Assembly (NCBI GenBank): GCA_030680075.1
Contig: JAUXWR010000395.1
Location: forward strand, 21,131-85,130
Length of the DNA stretch: 64,000 nucleotides
Source of the DNA: Legionella sp.
GTDB lineage: Bacteria; Pseudomonadota; Gammaproteobacteria; Legionellales; Legionellaceae
Reading direction: 5' to 3'
Notes under the pieces: model-generated
What the model saw: the letters and a program-made list of their open reading frames with translations, nothing else
Told to the model about the DNA's origin: nothing
The model's database searches: none
Shown: positions 29,189 to 38,509 of the stretch, in pieces
Position numbering within the stretch: position 1 is the first letter of the stretch
How the letters are laid out: every line of letters begins with the position of its first letter
Translations under genes and position numbers: made by a program

Positions 29189-29935
29189 TTAAAGCTGACA
29201 AATAGCCAGATCAAATAAAGCATTGGAATCTTTAATTTCTCGCATGGTTGTCGCTTCACATAGCCTTAAATTAAACCCGTGATGACCTAATTGCATGCGC
29301 GGAACTATTCCAAATGATTTGTCTATACGTAATAAAATAAGATGGCAGGATGTTTTTGGTGGTAGAGAACGTTGATAAAAGCCATTAAGCATCGCAACGG
29401 TATTAAACTCAGCAGTGCTTCTTAATAATTTTAGATACAAGCCAACGGTTAAATACAAGCTGTGCAGGTTAGTGAGCCATAATGCTAAATCTCGTTGCCG
29501 AATTGCGGGTCTTGATTCCAGCCAATAGAGTAATTGCGGTGAATAAGTTTCGCCATCCTGATTCGCTGAGGGCTGCGTTGATCTGAAAATCTGCAGAAAA
29601 GGGTCCTGGTGTATGCCATCGCCGAAACGCCCAACGATATGGCTTATTTGTTGAATCTGGAAATGAAGGCCGTCGAATAATTCGGCTGTTAAGGTGATAT
29701 TTGATTTGATTAACGCATGTTCAATTCGCATTAGCTCTTTTAAAAAACGACTTTTAAGTTCCGGTTTCTCAATTATATGAATAATTTCAATAATATTTTT
29801 AAGGGCATAATGATGAATAACAGGATGTGTTTCTTCGCAAGCCTGGTTAATGGTTTGATAGAGGCACTCGAGGCGTAATGCAATTTTAGGCAGATAATGC
29901 GTAGCTAACTGAAAAGTAATCGTATCTTGATACAT
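29189..29935 (-). CDS. zapD: Cell division protein ZapD
   Basis: TFQLATHYLPKIALRLECL...; located immediately downstream of coaE. Confidence 0.88.
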   Translation of the reverse strand: MYQDTITFQLATHYLPKIALRLECLYQTINQACEETHPVIHHYALKNIIEIIHIIEKPELKSRFLKELMRIEHALIKSNITLTAELFDGLHFQIQQISHIVGRFGDGIHQDPFLQIFRSTQPSANQDGETYSPQLLYWLESRPAIRQRDLALWLTNLHSLYLTVGLYLKLLRSTAEFNTVAMLNGFYQRSLPPKTSCHLILLRIDKSFGIVPRMQLGHHGFNLRLCEATTMREIKDSNALFDLAICQL

Positions 29936-29995
29936 AAGAAAAAGCTGTCCTTAGCCGATTTATAAATCAGCCTGTCTAATCCAGGTAGAGGCGAT

Positions 29996-30601
29996 TTATG
30001 ATGGCTTCTCAGTTGCTAATTGTAAATACTTATCGTGCAATTTTTTGAGATTATTTCTTAATTTTTCCAATGTATCGTCATTAATAAGAAGATCGTCCGC
30101 TATTTCTCGACGTGCTGATTGATTTGGCTGGGACGCAATTATTGCCAAAGCGCTTTCTCGTTCGCATGTATCCCTTTTTTGCAGTCTCTTTATCTGTTCT
30201 TTTTCATCAGCCAGTATGACTAATATTCTATCTAAGTAGGGATAATCTAATCGACTGATTAGTAATGGGATTTCAATAACACAATAAGGGCTTTCACAAG
30301 CGGAAACTCGTTTTATAATCGCTTCTTTGATGAGAGGATGTAATAAACTTTCAAGCCACAACCGTTTTTTTGCGTCAGAAAAAATCAACTCTCGTAAAAA
30401 GCGCCGGTTAAGCTCACCTTCTTGGTTAATGACTGACTCACCAAAATAACCTTTAATATGATCAAATGCAGGCTCATCTTTGCGAGTAAGTTCGCGGGCA
30501 ATATCATCGGCATTAATTACAGCAATCCCAAGTTCTCGAAAAAAAGCTATTGCTGTTGTTTTACCACTGGCAATATTCCCCGTTAATCCTACACAATACA
30601 T
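29996..30601 (-). CDS. coaE: Dephospho-CoA kinase
   Basis: VGLTGNIASGKTTAIAFFRELGIAVINADDIAREL, EIPLLISR. Confidence 0.96.
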   Translation of the reverse strand: MYCVGLTGNIASGKTTAIAFFRELGIAVINADDIARELTRKDEPAFDHIKGYFGESVINQEGELNRRFLRELIFSDAKKRLWLESLLHPLIKEAIIKRVSACESPYCVIEIPLLISRLDYPYLDRILVILADEKEQIKRLQKRDTCERESALAIIASQPNQSARREIADDLLINDDTLEKLRNNLKKLHDKYLQLATEKPS

Positions 30602-30604
30602 ACG

Positions 30605-31030
30605 TTAGTCTCGTAAATTAAGGTTCTTGCAAGTCATTAAATTAATATAACAGGTATCAGGAAAACCACTTTGGTCTTGACAATAGGCTTTGGCGGCAAT
30701 GGCTGCATCGTCGCGGTGCGGGTAAAGATTACTCTGCCAGGGTTTACCCATCTGATCGAGCGCAATACAACGCCATAAAGGGCGTGTGGAGACGCCATTA
30801 ATAAATGTTTCACAATCTTGTTTTGATGTTTTGCAACTCGACGGGAGCGAGCTTTCTCTTTTACAGGTTTCAAAGGCGTGATTGATAGCGACTCGTTCAT
30901 AATCACTGGATGCCTTCCATTCCTTATCAGTACTATCACGTGCCGTGCATTGCCAATTACCTTCAGCCCATCCATTATTTACGATTAAAAAAAAGCTGAC
31001 GCTTAAAAAAAACAGATTGTTTTTATTCAT
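30605..31030 (-). CDS. Secreted protein with two cysteine-containing internal repeats
   Basis: Signal peptide; repeats WQCTARDSTDKEWKASS...CKRESSLPSSCKTSKQDC / WRCIALDQMGKPWQSN...CQDQSGFPDTCYINLMTC. Confidence 0.7.
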   Translation of the reverse strand: MNKNNLFFLSVSFFLIVNNGWAEGNWQCTARDSTDKEWKASSDYERVAINHAFETCKRESSLPSSCKTSKQDCETFINGVSTRPLWRCIALDQMGKPWQSNLYPHRDDAAIAAKAYCQDQSGFPDTCYINLMTCKNLNLRD

Positions 31031-32634
31031 TTTGAATCCTTCGTAGGATGCTTTAGTAATTCAGCAAAATGTTTATAAGGCATATCCCTGGCATAAAACC
31101 AGCCCTGTATATAATTTACATCATTTTTGCGCAAATAATCGAGTTGAATTTTTGATTCAACACCTTCAGCAATAACTTCAAGTCCGAGAGAGTGGGCCAT
31201 ATTTATGATACCTTGATTTAATGCTTCAGTAATTGCGCCGGTACCAATGGTGCTAATAAATAATTTGTCAATTTTTATGTAGTTAAAGGGAAAGTGCTGC
31301 AGATAATTAATATTGGCTTGCCCCGTCCCAAAATCATCAAGAGCTAATGAAAACCCTTTGGCTCTCAATTCATTCATTTGGGCCGTTACCTGGGTATCGA
31401 CTTCATTAAATAACTCTCTTTCGGTAAGTTCTAACATGATTTGTTGCGGACGTATGTTGTAGAAGATGCATAAATTATAGAAATTATTGAAAAACCGTTC
31501 ATTTTTGAAATGTACCGGGGTTAGATTGAAGGATAAGCGAAAATCGGAGTTTGTGTGAAATAATGGCTGACACTCTCGTAACGCTTTTTTCATTAATTGT
31601 AAGGTTATTGGCACTATAAGCCCTGACTTTTCAGCCTCGTGAATAAAATAATCAGGCATTACAACTTCATTAAAATCAGTGCGCCAGCGAATCAATACTT
31701 CTGCCCCGCAAAAAGCGTCTTTTGATTCATCACGAACAGGCTGATATACCGGATAAAACTGGTTACTTTTAAGAGCACTCTCCAGAGCATACGCCAGGGA
31801 AAATCTCTTATTCATCATCCGCCTGTAATAAGTATAAAAAAGCCAGAAGAAAAAAAGTAGGGGTAAAATCTGTAATGATAAATTCAGAGCCAGCGGCTTA
31901 ATCAAATTACGAGGGGAGGTAATAACAAGGTCAATGTTATCAAGATTTTGCAAAGGCACGACAATTTCATTATCACCGCTTGTGTTAATTAATTTTGCTC
32001 TCCTGGAAAGTCTTTCTAAAAATACCGCTGGATTCGAAATCTCTTTTCCTGTGTGAAAGATCATTTTTTTTTGGTTAGTATCATAAAGCGCTATCATTTG
32101 GAATTTACTGGCACTATATCGGAACAGGTCTGCAAAAAATTGCTCCAGAATATAAATGCCAACATGGTATTGCCCAAGGTGTGTTTGCAGTAAAAAAACA
32201 TTATTTGACGTTTTATTGATCTTTAAAGGACCAAATAAGGTTGGATCTTTGGAGAGCGGTGCAGGAAGAGGCCGGTCACTGACAGCGGTTTCACATACAA
32301 AATTATTATCGAGATCATTAATAACTATGCCTGCTATATAAAAATTATTAAACACAATGGATTGTAAATGGGGTAAAAGTTCTTCGCAGCTGGGGCGATT
32401 TTTGGAATACAGCGCACCGCTATCAAAAGAGGTAAGAATATTTTCTATAATTTCATCAAACTTAAAGGCAAAATGATTGGCATCGCGCTCAAATTGCGTT
32501 GTTACCTGAGAGCGCACATGCTGCCACTGATAAAAAGTTAATAGAGCAACGCAGAAAACCGTAAAACCTATCCATAGGATTAAGAGTTTCTGATGAAAAT
32601 ATTGGTGCTTTATATGTAATTCTGTAATCACCAA
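31027..32634 (-). CDS. EAL-domain cyclic-di-GMP phosphodiesterase with periplasmic CSS-like sensor domain
   Basis: YQPVRDESKDAFCGAEVLIRW, ELTERELF, LALDDFGTGQANINYL, IKIDKLFI, EGVESKIQLDYLR, VNYIQGWFYARDMP. Confidence 0.93.
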   Translation of the reverse strand: MVITELHIKHQYFHQKLLILWIGFTVFCVALLTFYQWQHVRSQVTTQFERDANHFAFKFDEIIENILTSFDSGALYSKNRPSCEELLPHLQSIVFNNFYIAGIVINDLDNNFVCETAVSDRPLPAPLSKDPTLFGPLKINKTSNNVFLLQTHLGQYHVGIYILEQFFADLFRYSASKFQMIALYDTNQKKMIFHTGKEISNPAVFLERLSRRAKLINTSGDNEIVVPLQNLDNIDLVITSPRNLIKPLALNLSLQILPLLFFFWLFYTYYRRMMNKRFSLAYALESALKSNQFYPVYQPVRDESKDAFCGAEVLIRWRTDFNEVVMPDYFIHEAEKSGLIVPITLQLMKKALRECQPLFHTNSDFRLSFNLTPVHFKNERFFNNFYNLCIFYNIRPQQIMLELTERELFNEVDTQVTAQMNELRAKGFSLALDDFGTGQANINYLQHFPFNYIKIDKLFISTIGTGAITEALNQGIINMAHSLGLEVIAEGVESKIQLDYLRKNDVNYIQGWFYARDMPYKHFAELLKHPTKDSK

Positions 32635-32639
32635 AAAGC

Positions 32640-33959
32640 CTAATCATAAGTAGCATTAATAGCATTTAATGTGATTTCTGCTAATTTATCAATGGTATGT
32701 GCCGGTGTATTTAACGGTGGCAGCCAATAAAGCGTGTTTCCTAGCGGCCTTAGTAATGCTCCCCGTTTGAGCGCTTCCTGATAAAACCGATAACCAACAC
32801 GATCATTATCCAATTCAACCAAATCAGCAGCCACCATAGCGCCTACCGAACGAACATTATTTAATTGATGAGTTTCTGACGCAATTTGATTGAAAATACG
32901 GTGCATTAACTGCCCCAATTCAGCGGCTTGTTGATTGATGCCCTCTGATTCAATTGTATTAATGGTCGCAAGTGCCGCACTAACAGCAAGAGAATTACCG
33001 CTGTGGGTATGGGAATGAAGGAATGACTTGCCTTTATTATAATCATCATAAAAAAGCTGATAAATCCCTTTATCAATCAATACACAACTCAACGGCATGG
33101 CACCTGCGGTTAATCCCTTTGAGAGGCAAATCAAGTCGGCTTCAATTTTTGCATGATGAGAAGCGAGCCATTCTCCTGTTCTTCCCATGCCAGTCATTAT
33201 TTCATCAGCAATCAGATAGATATCATTCGCTCTCGCCCAATCGGCAAGTTTTTTAAGAAAATTGGCGCTGTAGCATTGCATGCCCCCAGCTCCCTGAATA
33301 ATTGGCTCAAGAATTAACCCGCCAACATTTGCTTTTATTTTTTCAAGATTTACAAGTGTGTCCTGCCACGCGATTTCCGCATCGTCCCATAATGAATCTT
33401 TTACGCTCTTGACGTAATAGGGGGCTGCATCAATAAAATGACAGGTTACCCCATAACCTTCATAAGGCTCTTTGAAGCGCCCCGTATCACTGACGCTCAA
33501 GGCGCCCAGGGTTTCACCATGGTAACCATTGGTTAAGGCGATAAATTCATTGCGATGAGGCTGACCTTTGATTTGATTGGCATGCAATACCAATTTTAAA
33601 GCAATTTCCACAGCACAAGAGCCATCACTTGCAAAAAAAACATGGTCCTTTTTACTTAATTGGGCGAGCTTTTCCCCAAGCTCCACGAGTGCTGGATGAG
33701 TTGTATTGGCGGCTATTACGTGTTCAAAAGCATCCAGTTGTTTTTTCATGGCGGCAATTATCGCGGGATGCCCATGACCCAATGATTTGCACCACCAACT
33801 TGAAAGCCCGTCAATAATCTCACCGCGGTCTGTATATAAATAGGCGCCCTTTGCACGATGAACAACTAATGGTGGGCATTGTTCAAAATCTTTCATTTGA
33901 GTGCAGGGGTGCCAGATGTGTTGCAAGTCGGAATTAATTAGTGCCGATATGTTAACCAT
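32640..33959 (-). CDS. bioA: Adenosylmethionine-8-amino-7-oxononanoate aminotransferase
   Basis: HIWHPCTQMKDFE, DGLSSWWCKSLGHGHP, GYHGETLGALSVSD, IADEIMTGMGRTG, LSKGLTAGAMPLS. Confidence 0.97.
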   Translation of the reverse strand: MVNISALINSDLQHIWHPCTQMKDFEQCPPLVVHRAKGAYLYTDRGEIIDGLSSWWCKSLGHGHPAIIAAMKKQLDAFEHVIAANTTHPALVELGEKLAQLSKKDHVFFASDGSCAVEIALKLVLHANQIKGQPHRNEFIALTNGYHGETLGALSVSDTGRFKEPYEGYGVTCHFIDAAPYYVKSVKDSLWDDAEIAWQDTLVNLEKIKANVGGLILEPIIQGAGGMQCYSANFLKKLADWARANDIYLIADEIMTGMGRTGEWLASHHAKIEADLICLSKGLTAGAMPLSCVLIDKGIYQLFYDDYNKGKSFLHSHTHSGNSLAVSAALATINTIESEGINQQAAELGQLMHRIFNQIASETHQLNNVRSVGAMVAADLVELDNDRVGYRFYQEALKRGALLRPLGNTLYWLPPLNTPAHTIDKLAEITLNAINATYD

Positions 33960-34001
33960 GCTTGATCTTTTTGGTTGACATTGGGTGGGCTGACTTTATC
34001 A

Positions 34002-34032
34002 TGTAAAACAAAATAATAAAACAAGGTTAGCA
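34002..34032. promoter_or_regulatory. Candidate BirA-like operator upstream of bioB
   Basis: TGTAAAAC-N15-GGTTAGCA; resembles the wTGTmAACC-N14-16-GGTTkACAw consensus with mismatches. Confidence 0.35.
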
Positions 34033-34983
34033 ATGAACAAATCCAGTGCAAGTTGGACGTTTGAAGAGGTTGAGCGTATTTATAGTCAACCTTTTAATGA
34101 TTTGATATATGAAGCCCACACGACTCATCGCCAAAATCATCCTGCCAATGGGTTGCGTATGGCGCAACTGTTAAGTATTAAAACGGGTGCATGTCCCGAA
34201 GATTGCGGGTATTGCTCTCAAAGTGGCCATCATAAAACCCATGTTGAAAAAGAGAAGCTCATGTCTGTCGAGCAAGTTCTAAGCGCGGCACGTGAAGCGA
34301 AAGAGGGTGGTGCCAAACGTTTTTGCATGGGCGCGGCCTGGCGTTGCCCGCCTGAGAAAGTTTTCCCTGAATTGAAATCCATGATTGAGGGTGTAAAAGC
34401 GCTCGGGCTTGAAACCTGCATGACGTTAGGCATGCTAAACAGCGAGCAGGCAAAAAGTCTTAAAGACGCAGGGCTTGATTTCTATAATCACAATATTGAT
34501 ACCTCGCCGTCTTATTATGAAAAAGTAGTTACCACCCGTAAATTCAGCGACAGAATCGATACTATCAATCATGTTCGTGACGCAGGAATTGGTGTTTGTT
34601 GCGGGGGAATTATGGGCTTGGGTGAAAGCCGAGCTGATAGAATTGAGTTTTTAATGGTTCTTGCTAACATGGAAACCCCTCCTGAGAGTGTTCCTATAAA
34701 TAGCTTGATAGCAGTTGAGGGCACGCCATTGGCTAATTCCAAACCTGTCGAAGGAATTGAATTAGTAAGGACAATCGCTACAGCTCGCTTGTTGATGCCG
34801 AAAAGCACTATTCGCCTGAGTGCGGGACGCGCCAAAATGAGCGATGAATTACAAGCGCTTTGTTATTTTGCCGGAGCAAGTTCGGTATGGAGAGGGGATA
34901 AATTATTAACAGAAGAAAATCCGCAGCTTGAAAAAGATAGATTATTATTCGAAAAGCTGGGGTTAGAAGCTTTGCCAGCATGA
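34033..34983 (+). CDS. bioB: Biotin synthase
   Basis: KTGACPEDCGYCSQSGHHKT, GAAWRCPPE, YNHNIDTSPSYYEKV, GGIMGLGES. Confidence 0.98.
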   Translation: MNKSSASWTFEEVERIYSQPFNDLIYEAHTTHRQNHPANGLRMAQLLSIKTGACPEDCGYCSQSGHHKTHVEKEKLMSVEQVLSAAREAKEGGAKRFCMGAAWRCPPEKVFPELKSMIEGVKALGLETCMTLGMLNSEQAKSLKDAGLDFYNHNIDTSPSYYEKVVTTRKFSDRIDTINHVRDAGIGVCCGGIMGLGESRADRIEFLMVLANMETPPESVPINSLIAVEGTPLANSKPVEGIELVRTIATARLLMPKSTIRLSAGRAKMSDELQALCYFAGASSVWRGDKLLTEENPQLEKDRLLFEKLGLEALPA

Positions 34984-36119
34984 TTACGGAATCTTTAAAT
35001 CGTCAGATTGAGGCGTTAAAGCAACAAGGTTTGTACCGTCAGCGATTAGCGTCTGATGAGAGCGGCCGCGCTCTTAATTTTAGTAGTAATGATTATTTAT
35101 CACTTCGAAATGATGAGCGGATAAAATCTTCATTTGAGAAGGGATTCAATAAGTACCCGGCAGGTAGCGGCGCATCAGTAAGTGTCGGTGGTTATCATTC
35201 TATTCATCAGGAGCTGGAGCAATACGTTGCAAGTCAATTAGGCGTAGATGACGCATTATTATTCAGTTCAGGCTACGCGGCGAATCTGGGTATTATGGCA
35301 TTATTGACACGTCTCAATTGCCATTTGCTAATTGATAAGGCGGTTCACGCCTCTACCTATGATGGTATAAAGCTTGCCAATGCCGGCTACACCCGTTTTT
35401 TGCATAATAATTATGATGATTTAAGCTCGAAAATTGCCTCCTCTCTTAGTGGGCCTTCGGTGGTTATTACCGAGGGGATATTCAGCATGAGTGGTCAGCA
35501 ACCAGATTTGACGAAAATAGCTTCATTGGGTAGCCGGCATCAATCTATTTGCATTGTCGACGAAGCTCATTCATTCGGGGTTTTAGGCGAAGACGGTTTA
35601 GGTGCGGTGCATCAACATGGCCTTAGTCAGGAAGAGGTTCCTTTGCGCCTTATTACGTTTGGCAAAGCATTGGGATTTCAAGGGGCACTTGTTGCAGGTA
35701 AAGGCGCATGGATTGATGGGCTTTTCCAAAGTTCCCGCTCACATCTTTATACAACGGCAATGAGTCCGGCGGTGACTTATGGACTATTGGAAAGTTTTAT
35801 TATTATGTCAAAAGCGAATGACAGGCGTAAAAAACTTTTTCAACTAATTAACCATTTTCAGCAAACAATAACAAAATCTCCTTTACGCTGGAGAAAATCC
35901 TCTACTCCAATACAACAGTTGCAATTAGGGTGCCCCCATAAAGCCTTGCATTATGCGTATTTGTTAAAACAAAATGGCATCCATTGTCATGCTATACGAG
36001 AGCCCACGGTGTCTCGGCGCGAGACCGGTTTAAGGATTGTTTTAAATTTTCAGCATGAAGAGCAGGATATTGATAATTTATTTCACCAACTTCATCTAAT
36101 ATATGAATCTGACCATTAA
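34980..36119 (+). CDS. bioF: 8-amino-7-oxononanoate synthase
   Basis: LNFSSNDYLSLRND, AGSGASVSVGGYHSIHQELE, VDEAHSFGVLGEDGLG, TFGKALGFQGA. Confidence 0.97.
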   Translation: MITESLNRQIEALKQQGLYRQRLASDESGRALNFSSNDYLSLRNDERIKSSFEKGFNKYPAGSGASVSVGGYHSIHQELEQYVASQLGVDDALLFSSGYAANLGIMALLTRLNCHLLIDKAVHASTYDGIKLANAGYTRFLHNNYDDLSSKIASSLSGPSVVITEGIFSMSGQQPDLTKIASLGSRHQSICIVDEAHSFGVLGEDGLGAVHQHGLSQEEVPLRLITFGKALGFQGALVAGKGAWIDGLFQSSRSHLYTTAMSPAVTYGLLESFIIMSKANDRRKKLFQLINHFQQTITKSPLRWRKSSTPIQQLQLGCPHKALHYAYLLKQNGIHCHAIREPTVSRRETGLRIVLNFQHEEQDIDNLFHQLHLIYESDH

Positions 36120-36828
36120 TTCATTGGGCCAAGGCACGCCGTTGGTCTTTTTCCATGGCTGGGGATTTGATCATTCTATCTGGTCTACTCTTGCCCGCTC
36201 TATTGGCGATAGATTTACTGTTTATCTGGTTGATTTACCCGGTTTTGGGCAAAGCGATGCTATGGACTGGGAATTATTTAAATCCTTACTGTTAAAACAG
36301 TTGCCAGAGCACTTTGCAGTGGTTGGGTGGTCAATGGGTGGTCTTTTTGCAACGCGACTTGCCATTGAGGAACCGTTACGGGTTACGCATTTATTAAATG
36401 TCGGCACTTCTCCCCGGTTTTTAAAAGATGGGGAGTGGCCGGGTGTGGAAAAAAACATCCTGGAAACATTCTTCCGCAATCTCTCTGAAAACCCTAAGCA
36501 AACTATAGAGGAATTTGTCGGCCTACAGCTTCAAAAGCCAGACTATCAACACGTTGAAAATGCCATACCTTCTATGGAGGGGCTTGAAAAAGGTTTGCAA
36601 GTTTTGGCGGATTGGGATTTACGAGCGCCGCTACATAATTTGAAAATACCCGTCTGTTATATTTTTGGACGACTCGACTCTATAACACCAAGGGCAACAC
36701 TCAAAGCAATGCAGCAAGTTTATCAAAATTTTGAATATATTATGTTCAATAAAGCCGCTCACATTCCTTTTCTGACCCATCCTGCAGAATTTGCAGATGA
36801 ACTTTTTCGTTTTATGACTAAAGGCTAA
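36103..36828 (+). CDS. bioH: Pimeloyl-ACP methyl ester esterase
   Basis: FFHGWGFDHSIW, VGWSMGGLFATRLA, alpha/beta hydrolase in a bio cluster. Confidence 0.92.
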   Translation: MNLTINSLGQGTPLVFFHGWGFDHSIWSTLARSIGDRFTVYLVDLPGFGQSDAMDWELFKSLLLKQLPEHFAVVGWSMGGLFATRLAIEEPLRVTHLLNVGTSPRFLKDGEWPGVEKNILETFFRNLSENPKQTIEEFVGLQLQKPDYQHVENAIPSMEGLEKGLQVLADWDLRAPLHNLKIPVCYIFGRLDSITPRATLKAMQQVYQNFEYIMFNKAAHIPFLTHPAEFADELFRFMTKG

Positions 36829-36833
36829 AAAAG

Positions 36834-37490
36834 ATGCAATACTTTATTACGGGAACTGATACCGATTGCGGTAAAACCTATGTAACTGGTGAGTTATCAC
36901 GCCACCTAAACGAGCATCATCGAAAGACCCTCGCTATCAAGCCCATCGCGAGTGGGTGTATTGCTGAGGGTGATCAATTAATTAGCGAAGATGTCACCCG
37001 GTTACAAGCTCATAATTATACTGATCAAAAGCAGATTAACGGATGGCGTTATAAAGAACCAGTCTCACCTCATCTTGCCGCGAGAAAAATGGGGGATAAA
37101 TTGTCCTCTCTTCAAATAGCTAACTTTTGTGAGCAGGATGAGTTTAAAGAAGCGGATGTACTTTTGGTTGAAGGAGCGGGAGGATTATTGGTTCCTTTTA
37201 ATGATGATGAAACATGGCTTGATTTTTTGAAGTTAACCAAAATGCCAGTTATCTTAGTGGTCGGTATGCGTTTGGGATGCATCAATCATGCGTTATTAAC
37301 GGACGCCGTCTTGAAATTAAACAATATTATCTGCAAAGGTTGGATTGCAAATTATCTTGAAGAGAGTATGCTAATGGCTGATGAAATTATAAGCACAATG
37401 TCTGCCAAAATGCATATGCCGCTTATCGCGACAGTACCTTATTGTGGTAGAATAGGGGGCTTTACGGAGAATTCTACCGTATTTCGGTGA
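36834..37490 (+). CDS. bioD: Dethiobiotin synthetase
   Basis: FITGTDTDCGKTYVTGEL, KPIASGC, LLVEGAGGLLVPF, GMRLGCINHALLT. Confidence 0.96.
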   Translation: MQYFITGTDTDCGKTYVTGELSRHLNEHHRKTLAIKPIASGCIAEGDQLISEDVTRLQAHNYTDQKQINGWRYKEPVSPHLAARKMGDKLSSLQIANFCEQDEFKEADVLLVEGAGGLLVPFNDDETWLDFLKLTKMPVILVVGMRLGCINHALLTDAVLKLNNIICKGWIANYLEESMLMADEIISTMSAKMHMPLIATVPYCGRIGGFTENSTVFR

Positions 37491-37591
37491 GTTAATTGAT
37501 GGTGGTGCAAAAAAGTTAATAAATACAATGCATTGTTCCATAACAGCGAGTTAGCTATAATTCTTTTTTTATTTGATACTCTGAGGGTTCG

Positions 37592-37876
37592 TTGATGCCA
37601 ATTTATGAATATGAATGCAAAAATTGTCATAATCAATTTGATTTAATGCAAAAAATAAGTGACACACCAGCGAAACAGTGCCCCCAATGCTTAAAAGATA
37701 CGGCGATCCGGCTTGTTTCAGCAGCAGGCTTTCAGTTGAAAGGAAGCGGCTGGTATGCAACGGATTTCAAAAATAAAAATACGGGTAGCAGTAAGCCAGA
37801 TACAACTAAGGCTGCAGAAAACAAAGCGCCCGATACAAAGACTACAGTCGATACGAATAAAGGTGAGAAAGATTGA
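37592..37876 (+). CDS. FmdB-family zinc-ribbon protein
   Basis: MPIYEYECKNCHNQFDLMQKISDTPAKQCPQC. Confidence 0.93.
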   Translation: MMPIYEYECKNCHNQFDLMQKISDTPAKQCPQCLKDTAIRLVSAAGFQLKGSGWYATDFKNKNTGSSKPDTTKAAENKAPDTKTTVDTNKGEKD

Positions 37877-38499
37877 TATCAAAATCCTTACGTAGTTACA
37901 TTCTTGCAGGCCTGGTTGTTTGGTTGCCCATTGTGGTCACGTTTGTCGTTCTCCGATTTATAATTGATATTCTGGATACGACCATTGCATTACTGCCTAA
38001 CGCTTATCAACCGGAAAAATTGTTAGGTGTTAATATACCTGGCTTTGGCGTGCTTTTATCCTTAATACTGCTTATTTTGACCGGTATTGTTGCTACTAAC
38101 ATTCTTGGGCAACGCTTGTTTGGCTGGGGGGAATCGCTTCTTTCCCGTATTCCTCTGGTACGCTCGATTTATCAGGCGGCAAAGCAGGTTATCCAGGCAT
38201 TTTTTGCAACCAATAGTCAGGCATTCCGAAAAGTTATGCTTATCGAATACCCGCGCAAAGGGGTATGGAGTCTTGCTTTTTTAACAGGTACTGCCAATGG
38301 CGAAATTTTTTCGCATACGGGTGAGGAGATGTTATCTCTCTTTGTGCCGACAACGCCTAATCCTACTTCAGGCTTTTTACTTTTATTGCCCAAGCGTGAG
38401 GCAATTGAATTAACTATGACGGTGGAAGAGGCGTTAAAATTTATTATTTCATTAGGGGTTATGCAAGCGCCTGATGCAAACATTATTACAACAAATTAG
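37873..38499 (+). CDS. DUF502 membrane protein
   Basis: [56 protein letters not shown]. Confidence 0.92.
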   Translation: MISKSLRSYILAGLVVWLPIVVTFVVLRFIIDILDTTIALLPNAYQPEKLLGVNIPGFGVLLSLILLILTGIVATNILGQRLFGWGESLLSRIPLVRSIYQAAKQVIQAFFATNSQAFRKVMLIEYPRKGVWSLAFLTGTANGEIFSHTGEEMLSLFVPTTPNPTSGFLLLLPKREAIELTMTVEEALKFIISLGVMQAPDANIITTN

Positions 38500-38509
38500 A
38501 AGGTTTTTT

